From: Anisakis pegreffii
Taxonomy: Eukaryota; Nematoda; Chromadorea; Rhabditida; Anisakidae
Direction: 5' to 3'
Assembly: GCA_035041965.1 (NCBI GenBank)
Contig: JAPYMA010001222.1
Coordinates: 52,956-116,955, forward strand
Length of the DNA: 64,000 nt
The notes under the pieces were generated by a model, which was not told the DNA's origin, made no database searches, and worked only from the letters and a program-made list of their open reading frames with translations. Every line of letters begins with the position of its first letter. The first letter of the stretch is position 1. Position numbers and translations under genes: made by a program. This document shows positions 26,304 through 38,391 of the stretch, in pieces.

Positions 26304-26546
26304 TTAATTACAAGGGATCCGAATTTTCATCTGCACAGTCTTCAGAAAGACATGAATGGAATACCTCGCCTCTCTTTTGGCGATAACCGCTAATTCAGCT
26401 CGTCGACGTGCACGGAGACGTTTGGTTAGAGCTTTTCGATCACGTTTCTCGCGTTTCGCGATTTGTTTTTTCGACTTCAGATCATACGGATTCGTAAAGT
26501 CTGGGCGAAGAACATCCAGCGGTCCGGTATACAAAACTTTAATCAT
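26304..26546 (-). CDS. Highly basic exon, possible end of the membrane-protein gene
   Basis: The frame starts at an in-frame ATG (26546) just after a stop and reads LYTGPLDVLRPDFTNPYDL followed by a Lys/Arg-dense helix (KKQIAKREKRDRKALTKRLR) and RARRRAELAVIAKR. It stops at 26304, or it may splice out at a GTATTC near residue 62. It could be the last exon of the neighbouring (-) gene: an AG at 26538 gives phase 1, but the previous exon's best donor (26721) is phase 0. It could also be a first exon of its own. Function unknown; the charge pattern suggests nucleic-acid or membrane-lipid contact, or a coiled-coil, but that is inference. Confidence 0.4.
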   Translation of the reverse strand: MIKVLYTGPLDVLRPDFTNPYDLKSKKQIAKREKRDRKALTKRLRARRRAELAVIAKREARYSIHVFLKTVQMKIRIPCN

Positions 26547-26721
26547 TTACACTTCATCAAAGTTATCTCTTCGACAGCACAGTGAGAGGAATACTTAGTA
26601 TCAGCATATGTATCACATTGTAACCTTAAGTGCAAAACTTTTGAAAGTGAAAATATTGAAAGAGATTAGACTGAAGATAAAGCGAAGAACCTTCATCACA
26701 GCGCGGATTTTTCGTGAATAC

Positions 26722-28855
26722 TTTAGGTATGAGACGCTGGATACGTTCGCTCCAAGTCGAACCGCTATGAACGCTGACAGTGTCTGTGTTATTCAAATTA
26801 TCCCCATTAACCATTTCCGTTCGAGGACCAATACCGTCAACATTCCTCAATCTTCAACACACATTTTATCATAACCAATAATCGTATCCATCATTGTAGA
26901 CTTATCAAAGATAAGGTATTAAAAAATGTTCTTTTGCAAATCAATTTGCAACTAATAAACGAAAACAGATTCTGATTCGATTCGAAACTACCGCCGACTC
27001 GAAAATAATCACCTCGTTCTTGGCGATTCAGACGCGTTGATTCGTGGTAGCCACGTTCTGGGTTGATTTGACAGTACAACTTCAACATCGTTTGTTCGAT
27101 TCGACGACTCTTCTGCTGCACAATATTTTCTGGCATAAACAGGGCGTACATGTTCACCATTAGTATCCACTAAAACTTGAAGATTTACGATACAATCCTG
27201 TCAATAATAAGTGGGCTTCTATAATTCTCTTAAAGATTACACTAATCAGTGGGCTTCTCAAAACTTTTGGATTCCTTGCTTTGCACCATACGGTTATCTT
27301 TCAAATTACTAATTCTCTAGTGAGTGCTTAAGCAGGTCAGACATGAGTCTGCCCTAAGCTGCAGCGTACACTTCAACATCGATATGGTACAATTTTAATC
27401 AAAGATATAAACGACACGAACAAGTCTGCATTGAATGTTTCTCGAGATCAGGATACGATCGCACAGCACATCCGACGAACACTTGTTCCATACATTCCCT
27501 CTCTTCTTCGGCCATCACTTCTTTCGGTGACACTTTACCCGAATAATACTTGTTATTCACGCGACTATCAACATCCTCACCATCCATCTCCCCACCTTCG
27601 TTTAAATCGAATTTTGTTCGCCTAAAATCGTCCCATCAAATGACGTGCGTCTAGAAGTATTGCTCAAAAAAGGGCGCACATTCGTTGGAAAGTTCAGACG
27701 AATATGAAAATATGGAATTATAACGTAGGGATGTTACTGACGATTCCGATTTGAAAGCTTACTTGGACATCTTACACTTCATATTATTATCAGTCACCGA
27801 ATGAAAAAGTATTCCTTCTTGCGGATTATCTTTTCATTGTCTCACTGATAACAGTTCCTGACGAACTGCAATTTGACTAAATAATACTATAATAGCTGAA
27901 CAGTGAATACGATATTAAGGGAACCATTTGATTTGATTAATAGTTTGTTGTAGTTTTGATTTGTTACCGTCTCGTTCAAGCACAACGCAAGAAGGAATAC
28001 TTTTCATTAATGAAATTGCATACGTCATTGTGCTTGAACGAGACGGTAACAAATCAAAACTACAACAAACTATTAATCAAATCAAATGGTTCCCTTAATT
28101 CCTATCCAAAACTAGATTCCAAAAAAACGAAATATCCAAAAACTGGATAGTCGCTTAATGGTCAAATTAAAATTAGGGAAGACTGAATTTGAAAATCTCT
28201 GAGAGTAATTTAATGAACATGAAAAATTTGACTATTCTGATCTTCCTTTCCTCACAACCTCAAAATGTTTTTGGAAGTATGAAAATGGAGTTACTGATTC
28301 GGACGGAATTCGAAACTATCGCCGTCTTGCTTGTTTGTCAATACAGCTTCGTCATCATCAGAACTTGAAGAGTGCTCGGACTTATTTCGTTCCTTTGCTT
28401 CCATTGTATTCATCCGTTCCAGTTCTCTTTCTGCTTTTGTATTCTTTCGTTTCCCATATTCCAACATATAAATTTCCTATGACATGATTCAAATTGAAAT
28501 AATGCGACGCAATGAACGAACAACCCATTGCAACTAATGACGGATTTGTTTTCTCAAGTTATCTGAATGATTGCTGACTTCAACAATTAAATTTTAATAC
28601 CTTATAAGTTCTGTTTGGATACTTCGTTCGTCTTTTGTACAACAGATTGCACCAAACCACCAAATAATTCTCACTCCGAAGTGGTTTGAAGCAAGAACAC
28701 AATGTCAGATGCATCCAAAACCATAATAAATCGTACGATTTCCAAGCAACAAAATAAGCACAGTTGACGTATAATGCAACAATCCAGTTGAAATGTGCTA
28801 AACATGCCAGTGTCAATCGGTAAATAAACCAGAATAAGAAGCAACACCACCGCAT
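26722..28855 (-). CDS. Membrane protein of unknown family, N-terminal five exons
   Basis: On the - strand, exons 28855-28601, 28476-28295, 27621-27422, 27169-27013 and 26845-26722 join in phase. The start ATG follows an in-frame stop. Exon 1 (85 residues) is aromatic and hydrophobic, with roughly two membrane spans (MRWCCFLFWFIYRLTLACLA; NWIVALYVNCAYFVAW) and a Cys-rich turn, then a basic KRRTKYPNRTYK stretch. The rest is hydrophilic and probably cytoplasmic: a charged helix (KAERELERMNTMEAKERNK), an acidic EHSSSSDDDEA patch, and Ser/Thr/Asn-rich segments with RTWLPRINASESPRT and STWSERIQRLIPK. The donor at 27421 (GTTCGT) is weak. No family recognised. The 3' end is open; the basic exon at 26304-26546 may continue it. 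The intron between exons 2 and 3 carries the TTAA foldback element. Confidence 0.5.
27915..28098. mobile_element. Foldback MITE with 71-bp perfect inverted repeats, TTAA flanks
   Basis: Positions 27915-27985 and 28028-28098 are perfect inverse complements (71 bp each) around a 42-bp spacer. The outermost four bases are TTAA, then GGGAACC inward. A TTAA target site fits a piggyBac-type MITE, but known piggyBac ends usually begin with CCC, so the family is not settled; a TA-type (Tc1/mariner) target cannot be excluded because TTAA is palindromic. Perfect arms suggest recent insertion or gene conversion. It lies in an intron of the (-) membrane-protein gene; transcripts across it would form a 71-bp RNA hairpin. 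Confidence 0.85.
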
Positions 28856-29280
28856 CTCAATCACCGATTTCCTTCCTTATTCGGTGCGTTCCAATCGCAC
28901 GCCGTAAACTTGTTTGTTCGACACGATGCAACGTCCCTTTGAAACTTCAACATTTATCGATCAACACAGCACTTAGATAACAAAATCAATCATGACTCAC
29001 GCCAAGCACCTAAACCGAGCACGATAAGAAAAACCAAAAACAACGCAAACCAAATGAAAAAGCAAATGTTCGCTGATTTATTGTTTAAAATTCAGTGAAG
29101 TGAAGAACTCGTATGAGAAAACTTCACAAAACGCAATACACTGACACACAAAATGGACAGATACATTTCAGAAGTCAACACGTGAAAGTATCCGTGGTGA
29201 GCTACCTTCCTTGGACGAATACCCCCTACCCTCGTAATACTGAACATAAACGCAAACTCAAACTTGAAATATAAATCTCG
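28856..29280. other. Upstream region of the (-) membrane-protein gene
   Basis: Should hold the promoter and 5' UTR of the (-) gene. A - strand frame at 29092-29400 is open, but no junction connects it to the gene in phase. No clear motif. Confidence 0.35.
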
Positions 29281-30252
29281 GGTAACCGACAAATACGTCC
29301 GCGACAAGTCGAGAATCCGACAAAAATGATCAGGCAGACGAATTCTACTCAATGATGAGGCACGCACAAATTGTCGGGGTGGCATTTTGTTCAGTACCAA
29401 ATTGTCGTAGACCCGTAAAACTCGACTATCAGTCTTATCTTCAGTTCAAATTGAGCGCATAAAGATATTTTGCATCCGGGTGGAGTTGCCATGAAGGTAT
29501 CTCGTTTATACTGTTATACACACACTTCGAACGGAGTAACAGCTCGCCAAGTGACGGAAGTGGGATTTTCATTTGATATATTTTCAGAAATGTGAATTTC
29601 TTACCTATTCAACGGGAATAGATCCGGGCAGCTCATATATTTCAGTATCAAATATTTGCATTCCACTGTTTTATCATACCATGCGATTTTTTTATTTTAA
29701 CATTGTGAATTTCACTGTGAATTCGATTTTTTTTATTACTTCTTAAAAATGTGCATTGTTATTATAAATGAAGAATATCAGTCGATTTATAGTCAGTGAA
29801 AGCACTAGTGAACATCACCATTGCTCACGCCGAGCGTCATAACTCTCTTAACTTAGCAATTAGCGGCAAAATCCAAAATAGGTTTCTGTTGTACTCAATC
29901 TCGGCTACAACACGGTATATATCATGATTTAAAATTTTTCCTGTCGGGTGGGTAACAATTGAAAGTATCTGTTGCATTTTTGCCCTTAACGCGAAATCGG
30001 AAACTTCGAGCATTTGTCGATCACTGGCAAGTATATCAGTTATGTTTTGTTCTCTTGGATGTGCGTTACAAAATGATATATGATTCGCCCGGATTTGTTT
30101 CCGTTGAATAGGTAAGAAATTCACATTTCTGAACATATATCAAATGAAAATCCCACTTCCGCCACTTGGCGAACTGTCACTCCGTTTGTAATTGGCGAGG
30201 TGTCACCGTCCCGTTTAGATTAGTCGCGGACGGATTTGTCGTCGGTCACCCT
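29281..30252. mobile_element. Degenerate inverted-repeat DNA element
   Basis: Two nested inverted matches: about 29530-29645 against about 30073-30187 (around 110 bp, a few mismatches and small indels; shared core CGCCAAGTG-CGGAAGTGGG then TTTCATTTGATATA), and an outer one, 29281-29306 against about 30222-30252 (GGGTAACCGAC, ACGTCCGCGAC against their inverse). Motifs of the TTGTCGG kind recur between the outer and inner arms. The interior (29646-30072) has no recognisable transposase; the open frame there partly reads the right arm. This resembles an old DNA transposon with long subterminal inverted repeats. No target duplication was found. It ends about 530 bp before the start codon of the RRM gene. 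Confidence 0.55.
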
Positions 30253-30784
30253 TTCTACTCTACTGTTGCTATGGTCAGTTAGATGTGTGTAGAAAAGCGG
30301 TTTCTGTGTGATAATTACTTCGTTACGATTGTGTTCGTATAATTCATCAACGTGCATGTATTGATCAGTATAATTGAATTTAGGTTTGAATATATCCGGA
30401 TATTAACTGTCGTTATATCTTGCTGTGCTTTTTGGAAAATCGTTTGTTGGAATCGATTATTGAAGAAGGAGTGAAGTGAAGACTTGCAATAAACGTCGTG
30501 GTAATGCCGTTTCTATAATCTTCTAGTGGACGCATTTATCAAAGTTAACATTTATGAAAGCAAAGCGATGAGGTTCCCTGCCAGTTCAGATTTAGATTTA
30601 TCATGGACCCAGTATCCCTTTGGGAATAAAGTTCACTACAGATTTACACTCAGGCAGGCTTATTCCGGTGCCGAACTCATCTTTTCTTTACGCTTAGGCT
30701 TGAAGCTCTATTTCTGCTATCAACACGCGAACTAATTCAAAGACTGAACCAAATCTACAGCCACTAATATTTGCAGATAACGAA

Positions 30785-33700
30785 ATGAACGTTTATCCGA
30801 CTTATCACCGCACCACTCGTTATGAGCGTATTGATCAAGAGGAAGTACCCGAAAGTAAACATACACTGTTTGTTCGTGGTTTACCAGGTCATATAAAGAC
30901 CGATGAAGTCAAGTAGGTTTTATTCCGTTTAAATAAAATCCTTCTTACTTATTTTCAAACGCATGTATAAGTTTTGTTTCAAATCGTTTAATCTAATATT
31001 ATTATCACTGATAATGTCGCGAGAATGATCGTTTCAGTCAGTTTTTTTGTTGTTTCGATGCGCCTTTGATACTGCGGTTTAGTTTTCAGTATTTTCAGCA
31101 CCCAAATGTGGACAGGTCATTTCTTCTGTCCACACATTTACCGGTGTTATTCCTCTTATCTTTGCCATCAGATCCGAATATTAGTTGATCGATGTGTTTA
31201 AGTGAAATAATTTATGTAATCATCGAATAGTTATGTTTGTTTACAGGTCATTTACAAAATTGTTAATGTATAATTGTAAACTAAAGAATATGATTAATGG
31301 TTAATAAGTATGGATGAATATTTTGAAAAAGGACACTGAGTACACATGCTCATAGTTATTGACTTCTGGTCATGTACAGCAGTTACATGAGACAAATGCA
31401 CTTCTTGTCAATGATAGCGGTCATTTTGTCGATGCTCTAATGTTCAATGACAATGGCTATTTGTTTGCAATGAATGAGTGTATCTGATATTTAAATGCTG
31501 TCATAAATGAGATGCATCAGTTAGAATAATACGATGCATTCACTTTTGGCTATTCTGCAATCTTGTTTGTCTTCAATCACGGTTAAGTTTATTATCGTTT
31601 TCGCGATCTCAGTTATATCACACGGTAAAGGCTGTCATTTCGTGAATGATAGTTTATGCTATTGCGTTGCATTTCTCATTTTATTATTCATTATGGTTTT
31701 GCTAAGGATCTTATGAAGTGATCCATTGGATTTCAATGTTGCAGAGAGTTTTTCGAAGATCATGTTGGGCCATGTTCGTTCGACTTTGTCAAGACTTCTC
31801 CAGACCAACTCAAACTTTTCGTCGCCGTTCGATTTGAAACGCGTGATGCTGCCAAAGAATGCTTGCACAAGTTTGTACCGCATCTATATTCTGTACTGAA
31901 TCCCCTCTACCTATCTCGTTTTTCCTGCATTCGTTTTGGTTTTGAAAGTTCTTATTGAAATTTTCGTGAAGGCCTTTCGGTTTTAGATTAAATAGGTGGT
32001 TGGTCAATGTGGCTGAAATTTTATTTATACATCTCAGTGTTGTTTGAAATGATCGAATGAACATAAATTTTAGATATAAGGATGGCGAGGTATTAGGATA
32101 TCCAGTCGATCTGAGTTGGTTCAGAGATATTCGTCGTTATATGTCATATCAACAAAGTCAAGGAGGTTCTTTATTCAATAAGCGTTTGTGAATTGTTGAA
32201 ATGCTGCTATTTGGGAAGTTGCTCATTTCATTATCGTAATGGAATAATGTAGAATAATGTCATTACACAAACTCATGTCGAGTCTTCTGACGTTTCTTCA
32301 TATATCATCTGTTCGCGTTTAGGTGCAGTGACACGTCCGGTGAGTGCTCCACGCGGTCGTGGTGGGTTTATACGTCGAGGTCACTATATAAGGAATAGTT
32401 ATGATCGCTCATCACGTAATGATTACAGGTATTGACCTTAGCAGTCGTGTTCTTTATTTGTGGGCTGCAACAAAAAATATTTGATTTAACGCAGTTCGAA
32501 CCTTTCTCTTCTGCTCAGTGTCTGGTGTATAGCGTTAAGTGTTTATATATCTAGTTCATGTTCAGTACATGATGCCCTCAGAAACGTTTATCGAGCATTG
32601 AAAGACCAGTTATTTGTAATTCAAATATTTCAGCATTTCACTTGGAAACAAAAATTTTTGGCTAATTTTTCTATTGGTTCGATATCAATTTAATCATTCG
32701 TGTGTTTAATACATATATTGGTATTAACAACGCCGGGAATATCATTTTTGGAAATGATCGAAATTTTTTGATTTCTTCAACGATGCAGTTCCACTTTAGT
32801 TATTCATCTGCGAGATATGAAATATCCTCACATTCAGAGGGAATTCCACTCTTCACTTTATAGCCATCAAATTTTTGTGTTTTCTATCAAGTTAAATGGT
32901 TGTGGATGACTCAACGAATATGTATTTTGTTTTACACCGAAAGGTAAGGGTCGTGATACGGTAATGCTTCATAAATCATGGAGCATTATGTCATTGATTC
33001 ATATGTTCCTAATATTATAATGGTCATGAATGGTTTGTTGATCAACCGGTCAAATAAGTTCATTTATGTATTATTGTTTTATTAATTTTACTTGTTGTTG
33101 TCTATAACTTATGTTATTTACTATTTATCCATTTTCAGAGATGACGAATACGATCGAGGCTCCAAGAGAATGCGTACCATTTCGGGTGATCGGCGATCTG
33201 ATTCAAGGCGGTCACGTAGTCGGTCTGAAACGTATACCATCGAAATACCTTTCTCATTCTTAATCACATCTTATCTTTATCAATATATTTGCTCATCAGT
33301 AGGTATGATTTGATAAAAGTCAATGATAGGCATTCACTGAATCACATTTACTGTTTCAGTGAGTAATTTTAATGTCATTTTGGCGACTATTTCAGTAGCA
33401 TAATCTAGAGATGCGTTCAGATCATCTCGAACAGTATCACCGTCTGCGGATCGTTCTTCACACGAACGTTCGCGCAGTTTTGACAGTCGTCGAGGCAGTG
33501 TTGATTCACGCGACTCTCGAAATGCACACTCGCATTCTCGTTCACCGTCTGCCACACCTCCGTCTCAATCGCTACGTCAACGATCATCATCACCTCTCAA
33601 CGCATCGCCACCCACCAAGAGAATTGTTGAGGTTTTTTTGGACCGCTTCTATTTTGAGTGTTTTGTTGTTTTGTCACTGATAATTTGAAATAGTTCAATA

Positions 33701-36700
33701 ATAGTTCCATTGATTAAGTACTTTTATTTCGTATTATACTTTTATCCACTTATTTTGTTGTATTTCCATTTATTCTCAGTTTCTTTTACTTCATTAGGTT
33801 CGAACACGTTTATAAGTTTTCAGTGCTGAACGTTTTACGAAAATCGTTTAGCACAAATTGCGAAGGATTGCAAAAGTAATATAATAATTGTGAAGAACGT
33901 TAGTCGCGAGACAACAGATAGATTCAAACTTCAAACTGATCTAATGAAAATGACACAAATTCAGTTCGTAACTGAACAATTTGCCTAAATGTTTTGCTTT
34001 AGACACATTGCCTAACGCACTGTTTTTTAATGCATATTTTGCCTAATAGGCAAAATGTCCGGGTACTAATTCAGTTGACCTTAATTAATTGTGAGTATTA
34101 GAATGTGGGTTGCTTTCTTGTCATGGGAAAGTTGAATTCGATTAACTTCCAGTTTAACTCCTCTTAATTTTGTTAAACTGTCTAGATAATCGAGAAAGGT
34201 AGCACACCTCCATTGCCCCCTTCTCCTCCACCACCTACTTCAGCAGCCACAAAGCGAACGCATTCTAACGATCATTCGTCACAGCAATCTAATCATGTAC
34301 ATTGCCAGTCATTTTCTTTGTTTTTCCCTAGTATCGTGCAACAATTGATCGTTCTTCTTGAACGTTTCATCGATTGTGCTCCTCTGATAAATACATCGTT
34401 GGATTACCTTCGAAAGCAAACTTGGCGATTATCAAACGATGATTACATGTATGTGTGTAGATTTGACGTGAATGTAAAATTATTTTTATCGTTGGGTTAT
34501 CTCACTGACCGTTCGGTTTCTACGCTTGTGTTTTTCAGAGCCGGTCTGCATCACCTGTTGTGGAACGAAAATCACGTAAGTCGAAGAAAGATAAGAAGAA
34601 ACGCAAACGTCGTTCACCTTCTTCATCAAGTGCAACTGAAGGTGGATCGTATGGTGGACGTTCGAGTGGTGAGTTGAGTGAAGGTGAACTCAGAAAGAAG
34701 ATTTTGAAGAAACGCGAAAAAGCGTTAAGAGAGGAGAACGGAGAAGGTCTGCTTGTTTTTTTAATCGTTTCTCATCATATTGCAAACAATGTACTTCATT
34801 CCGTTGTTTCTGATCGATTTATTGAAAATCAGATTATTTATTTGAGTCTTGAATGTTTTGATATCGTTTTTTCATGAATTTCAGCCATTCAGAAAACAGT
34901 TGAGAAAACAGAAACAGGAAAATGGGAAGAAAAATCACCAGTGCAAAATCAATCGCGATCAGATTCATCTCTTCTTCAGAATACCACTCTCAAATTTGGT
35001 CTCGAAAGTAATGTAGGTGTTTCATTTTTTATTGTTATCGAGGGAAGCATTAATTAGGTGCTCTCTACTCTTTTCAGTTTCTCGACTTAAGTTAACCAAT
35101 GAGTTTTAAAGATTTGTTGCACGTATTCACTCATATCCTCGGTAACAAATGATCAAATTTTCTTGACAAATATCTTTATTTTTCCACTTCAAGGATGGAG
35201 ATCTTTTACGATGAAGAATTTATCTAAAAATGGGGGAATGGAGATTCCAACTGAAAATGAATAGATGGGAAAGTATTACGCGGTAATCAGTCATGCGTAT
35301 TTCAAAATAATTTATGATACTTTCATGGTTGTTCAAGAGTTTAATATAATCGAAGAATAATGACGGCAACTGCAGGAGGATATTCCCAAACATGTTGTTC
35401 GAGATTCTCAGCCACAACTGAATACGAAGAAACCGAATCCAACGAATGCATCTGCAAGACCAGTTGGAAATGCTTCTGTCAAGGACGAATATGACGATAT
35501 GGTAGGTATCCAGCTGATATTTCAACATTATATCCGTGAGACTGGCAGCATAAGTGTTGTTGGAAGCGTTGCGCGCCTTAGAATTCGCACTTTTTTGTTA
35601 TTGAACATTTCGCTCGAGTTTGATTTACATTCAGATAAGTTCTACGCGAATGCATGAATTTGTTGTATCAGTGAATAAATCATCTTGATATCAGACGAAG
35701 CTCGTGTGTGAAATTCGTATTCCATACGAATTCATCTATTAGTTATCTCCTTTTGTAGCTGATCAGTCCGCCACCGGCACCACCGCGCACGTCAAAGCCA
35801 TCAGAATCACTGGTAGTGAATACATTGGGAATGGTGAAGAAGATAAACAAAGATACAGTCGGTTCGTTATTTGTTCACTGTATTAGGTGGAGTTACTATA
35901 ATCATCGAGTTTTTTGTTTTCAGGTAGGAGATTCTAGTGTTTGATTTGAATTGTGAAATTTGCTCATACACCTCAACCGGAGGTAGAATGGAACTGTTTT
36001 TGTGATAAGAATCGCGGTTAAGAGATTGAGTTTAATGTCATTGCGCATCCGTAACTTATTGACTGTATACTCTAAGAATATTACTATTTGAGGCAAAAAT
36101 GCCGAAGCACCAAAAGTTGGATCGGTTTCGTCGGGCTCGTTGGCCAACACCGATATTGATTCACTTCTTGGTGGTGGTGTTAAACGCTCATCAGCACCAC
36201 AGCAACAATCCACTCAAGTTAACAGTTCTTCTCTTAATGACGACCTTAAAGGTACGCAGCAATCAAATACGATCCAGTCGCTTCGCGGACAACAACAGAC
36301 GACTGCCAAAGTATCAGCGCTTTCCATTTTGGACGATACAGATGATCCGGTGCAATCATCATCCGGTTCGTTTTTCCAACGTCAGATTTTTATGTTTTAA
36401 TGCTGATCAGTGATTACGGTACAATTATTTTGTTATTAATCAACGTTTTTGACTTGGGCAATTTAGTTCAGCCGAACGTCAGTAATCATCGGTTTGTTAT
36501 TGATATCGTTTTTTTAAACATGGTTTTTAAAATGGTTTCAATTGTGAAGAAGTCCCAGTTTTCAGTCCGAAAAATTCTGTCCTTATAGCAACTAAAATTA
36601 AAATTACTGATTTAAGGTCTTCGTTTGAGCACATTCACACGCCAGATGAATGCCGAAACAGAGCGCGATCGCAAAATGGCTAGCTTACCACCCGAAATGT

Positions 36701-37409
36701 TGAGTAAATTTGTTTCTAAGAAGAAGCAATTTGATGCGGTAAGTGAACTGGATTTTCTCGAATGGCTTTATGTTCCATTCATTTTCGGAATCACGATTTT
36801 GTAGAAAAAAAATCTCGAAAGCGTGTTATAGGTTATAGGTTGTTTTGTGTTATAGGTTATAGGTTGTGTTATAGGTTATAGGTTGTTATAGGTTATAGGT
36901 CGAAAGCATGTCATAGGTTGTTTTCCTGTTAATTTGCAAATTGGCTTCTTCAGTTATGTTCGTAGCGAAACATGGTCTTTGAACTGTGCTGATCTTGAGA
37001 TGCATCAATGCATGAACCTTGATGTGTGCAAAGCAATCAGCTAAATAAGGGAGCACAAGCAGCCAAATTTTTAGAACTGCAGCATGCCAGGATCGGTTTA
37101 AGTGGTGTAGAATTCTGTCCTTCAGGGCTGTGAGTTCATGTGTAGAATTTTGCTCGGTAGGCCACTGCAAGGCAAAATCGCTCCTCAAATGATATCTATG
37201 ATGAAGGGATCGAATTAAGTCAATTTTAGGCCCTTAAAGCAGATTGTGAGACTTTCGGATTCGTGGTTAAAACCCTAATCCAGAAGGATCCAGGTCTGGA
37301 AGTTCGATTGCGTGCGGCTTTGGCTGATGCCGTAAGAGATATGGAAGACTCATTCACCCAGAAAGTTGACAAACTCCTTGACCAACTCATTATGTTTGCA
37401 TCAATGTGA
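30785..37409 (+). CDS. RRM + SR-rich + periphilin/Lge1-like domain protein
   Basis: Fourteen exons close in frame: 30785-30912, 31745-31870, 32074-32165, 32323-32428, 33139-33231, 33409-33631, 34186-34296, 34539-34746, 34885-35012, 35376-35501, 35759-35861, 36093-36365, 36617-36738, 37230-37409 (TGA); 672 residues. Residues 26-110 form an RNA-recognition motif: RNP2-like TLFVRGLP and RNP1-like LKLFVAVRFET. Then come an RGG-like RGRGGFIRRG, Arg/Ser dipeptides, a proline run, a Lys-rich block (KSRKSKKDKKKRKRRS) and a long Ser/Gln-rich linker. The last 100 residues are helical and contain DCETFGFVVKTLIQKDP, close to the conserved C-terminal helix of periphilin-1, the HUSH subunit, whose domain is shared with yeast Lge1. 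Likely nuclear; RNA processing or chromatin silencing is inferred. A non-coding 5' exon begins at 30777 (acceptor TTTGCAG), so the 5' UTR is spliced or trans-spliced. Confidence 0.8.
36825..36915. repeat. GTTATAG minisatellite in an intron
   Basis: Tandem GTTATAGGTTATAGGTTGT units, flanked on both sides by TCGAAAGC(G/A)TGT. It lies in the last intron of the RRM gene. Confidence 0.8.
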
Positions 37410-38391
37410 ATACTGCATTCGCCATGAATAGATTATCGAGTTAATTATATGTGTTCCTGAGCATTTTTACTGAACAAAGCTGAACAGATGGCAAAATCGT
37501 GAACTTGTGCTCGAAATCCTCGACGGACTATTTTTTATTTCGTGGGGAAAATTTCGAAGGGAATCCTAACTTTCAACCTAGACTTATTAGTAAATATTTC
37601 TTTGAATAATAAGCAGCTCGATTTCGAATGATTGTTGATGTTGTGTCGTTGATGTGAATATGGATTGAACTATGGTCTAGCTCTGCAAAGGTTCAGAATA
37701 CGTTTCTCTAAATTTGGTTGGCGGCAGAGATTTCTGTGGAATTGCAGTTAATTCCATCGTTCTTTAATTATTATTTTATTTTCCAGCATTTTCTTGTTAT
37801 TTTATTTCTGTGTCTCGTTTTTCCTGAAATCTGATCGTGCTTGTCGATGATCATTTTATCGTTAATCCTGGTACAGTTCATCAGTTCTGTGAAGAATCAC
37901 TCATTCTAGTTCTCACCTTTGATTACGAAACTTCAAGCTAAAAACGACTTCTAATTGGGAATTGCTCGGTTCCTGGAATATTTCAAGAGACAGGTTCTTG
38001 GAAAATTTCTCACGTTCCTGGAAAATGAAAGTTCCTTGAGTATCAAGGTTCATGTCTTTTAAGGAGTGCCAATGTCCCAAAAGATCAGGGAACACTACAT
38101 TGGCTGTGAAGTAAACAAGATTGTTCATAACGGAATGAAGTATTATTTAATGACATCTTCGTTCTGCTTGTTACGGCAACGACTTCCCTTCGTTACCAAT
38201 AAATGTTGTCTGTCTTTATAAACTGCTCTGATGCATATTATTAGCCGTCAAAAAGTTGATCAACTAATTTCTTTCGTTCATGTTTGCAGTCTAATTTCAA
38301 CTGTTTCATGTCTCAATAATTTAATTCACTGAAAATGCGCTTCGCAGTATTTATTTAACAATAAAATTTCGTTTCTACTGTTGTTTTGCTG
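37410..38391. other. 3' flank of the RRM gene, no gene seen
   Basis: No supported exon. It should contain the RRM gene's 3' UTR; no AATAAA close to the stop was noticed. Confidence 0.4.

Noticed and set aside
29837..30136. - strand frame of 99 codons, possible transposase remnant
   Set aside because: It runs into the right inverted-repeat arm and shows no DDE or zinc-finger pattern.
30526..30735. + strand frame of 69 codons before the RRM gene
   Set aside because: No junction links it in frame to the RRM start codon; it is more likely 5' UTR or spacer.
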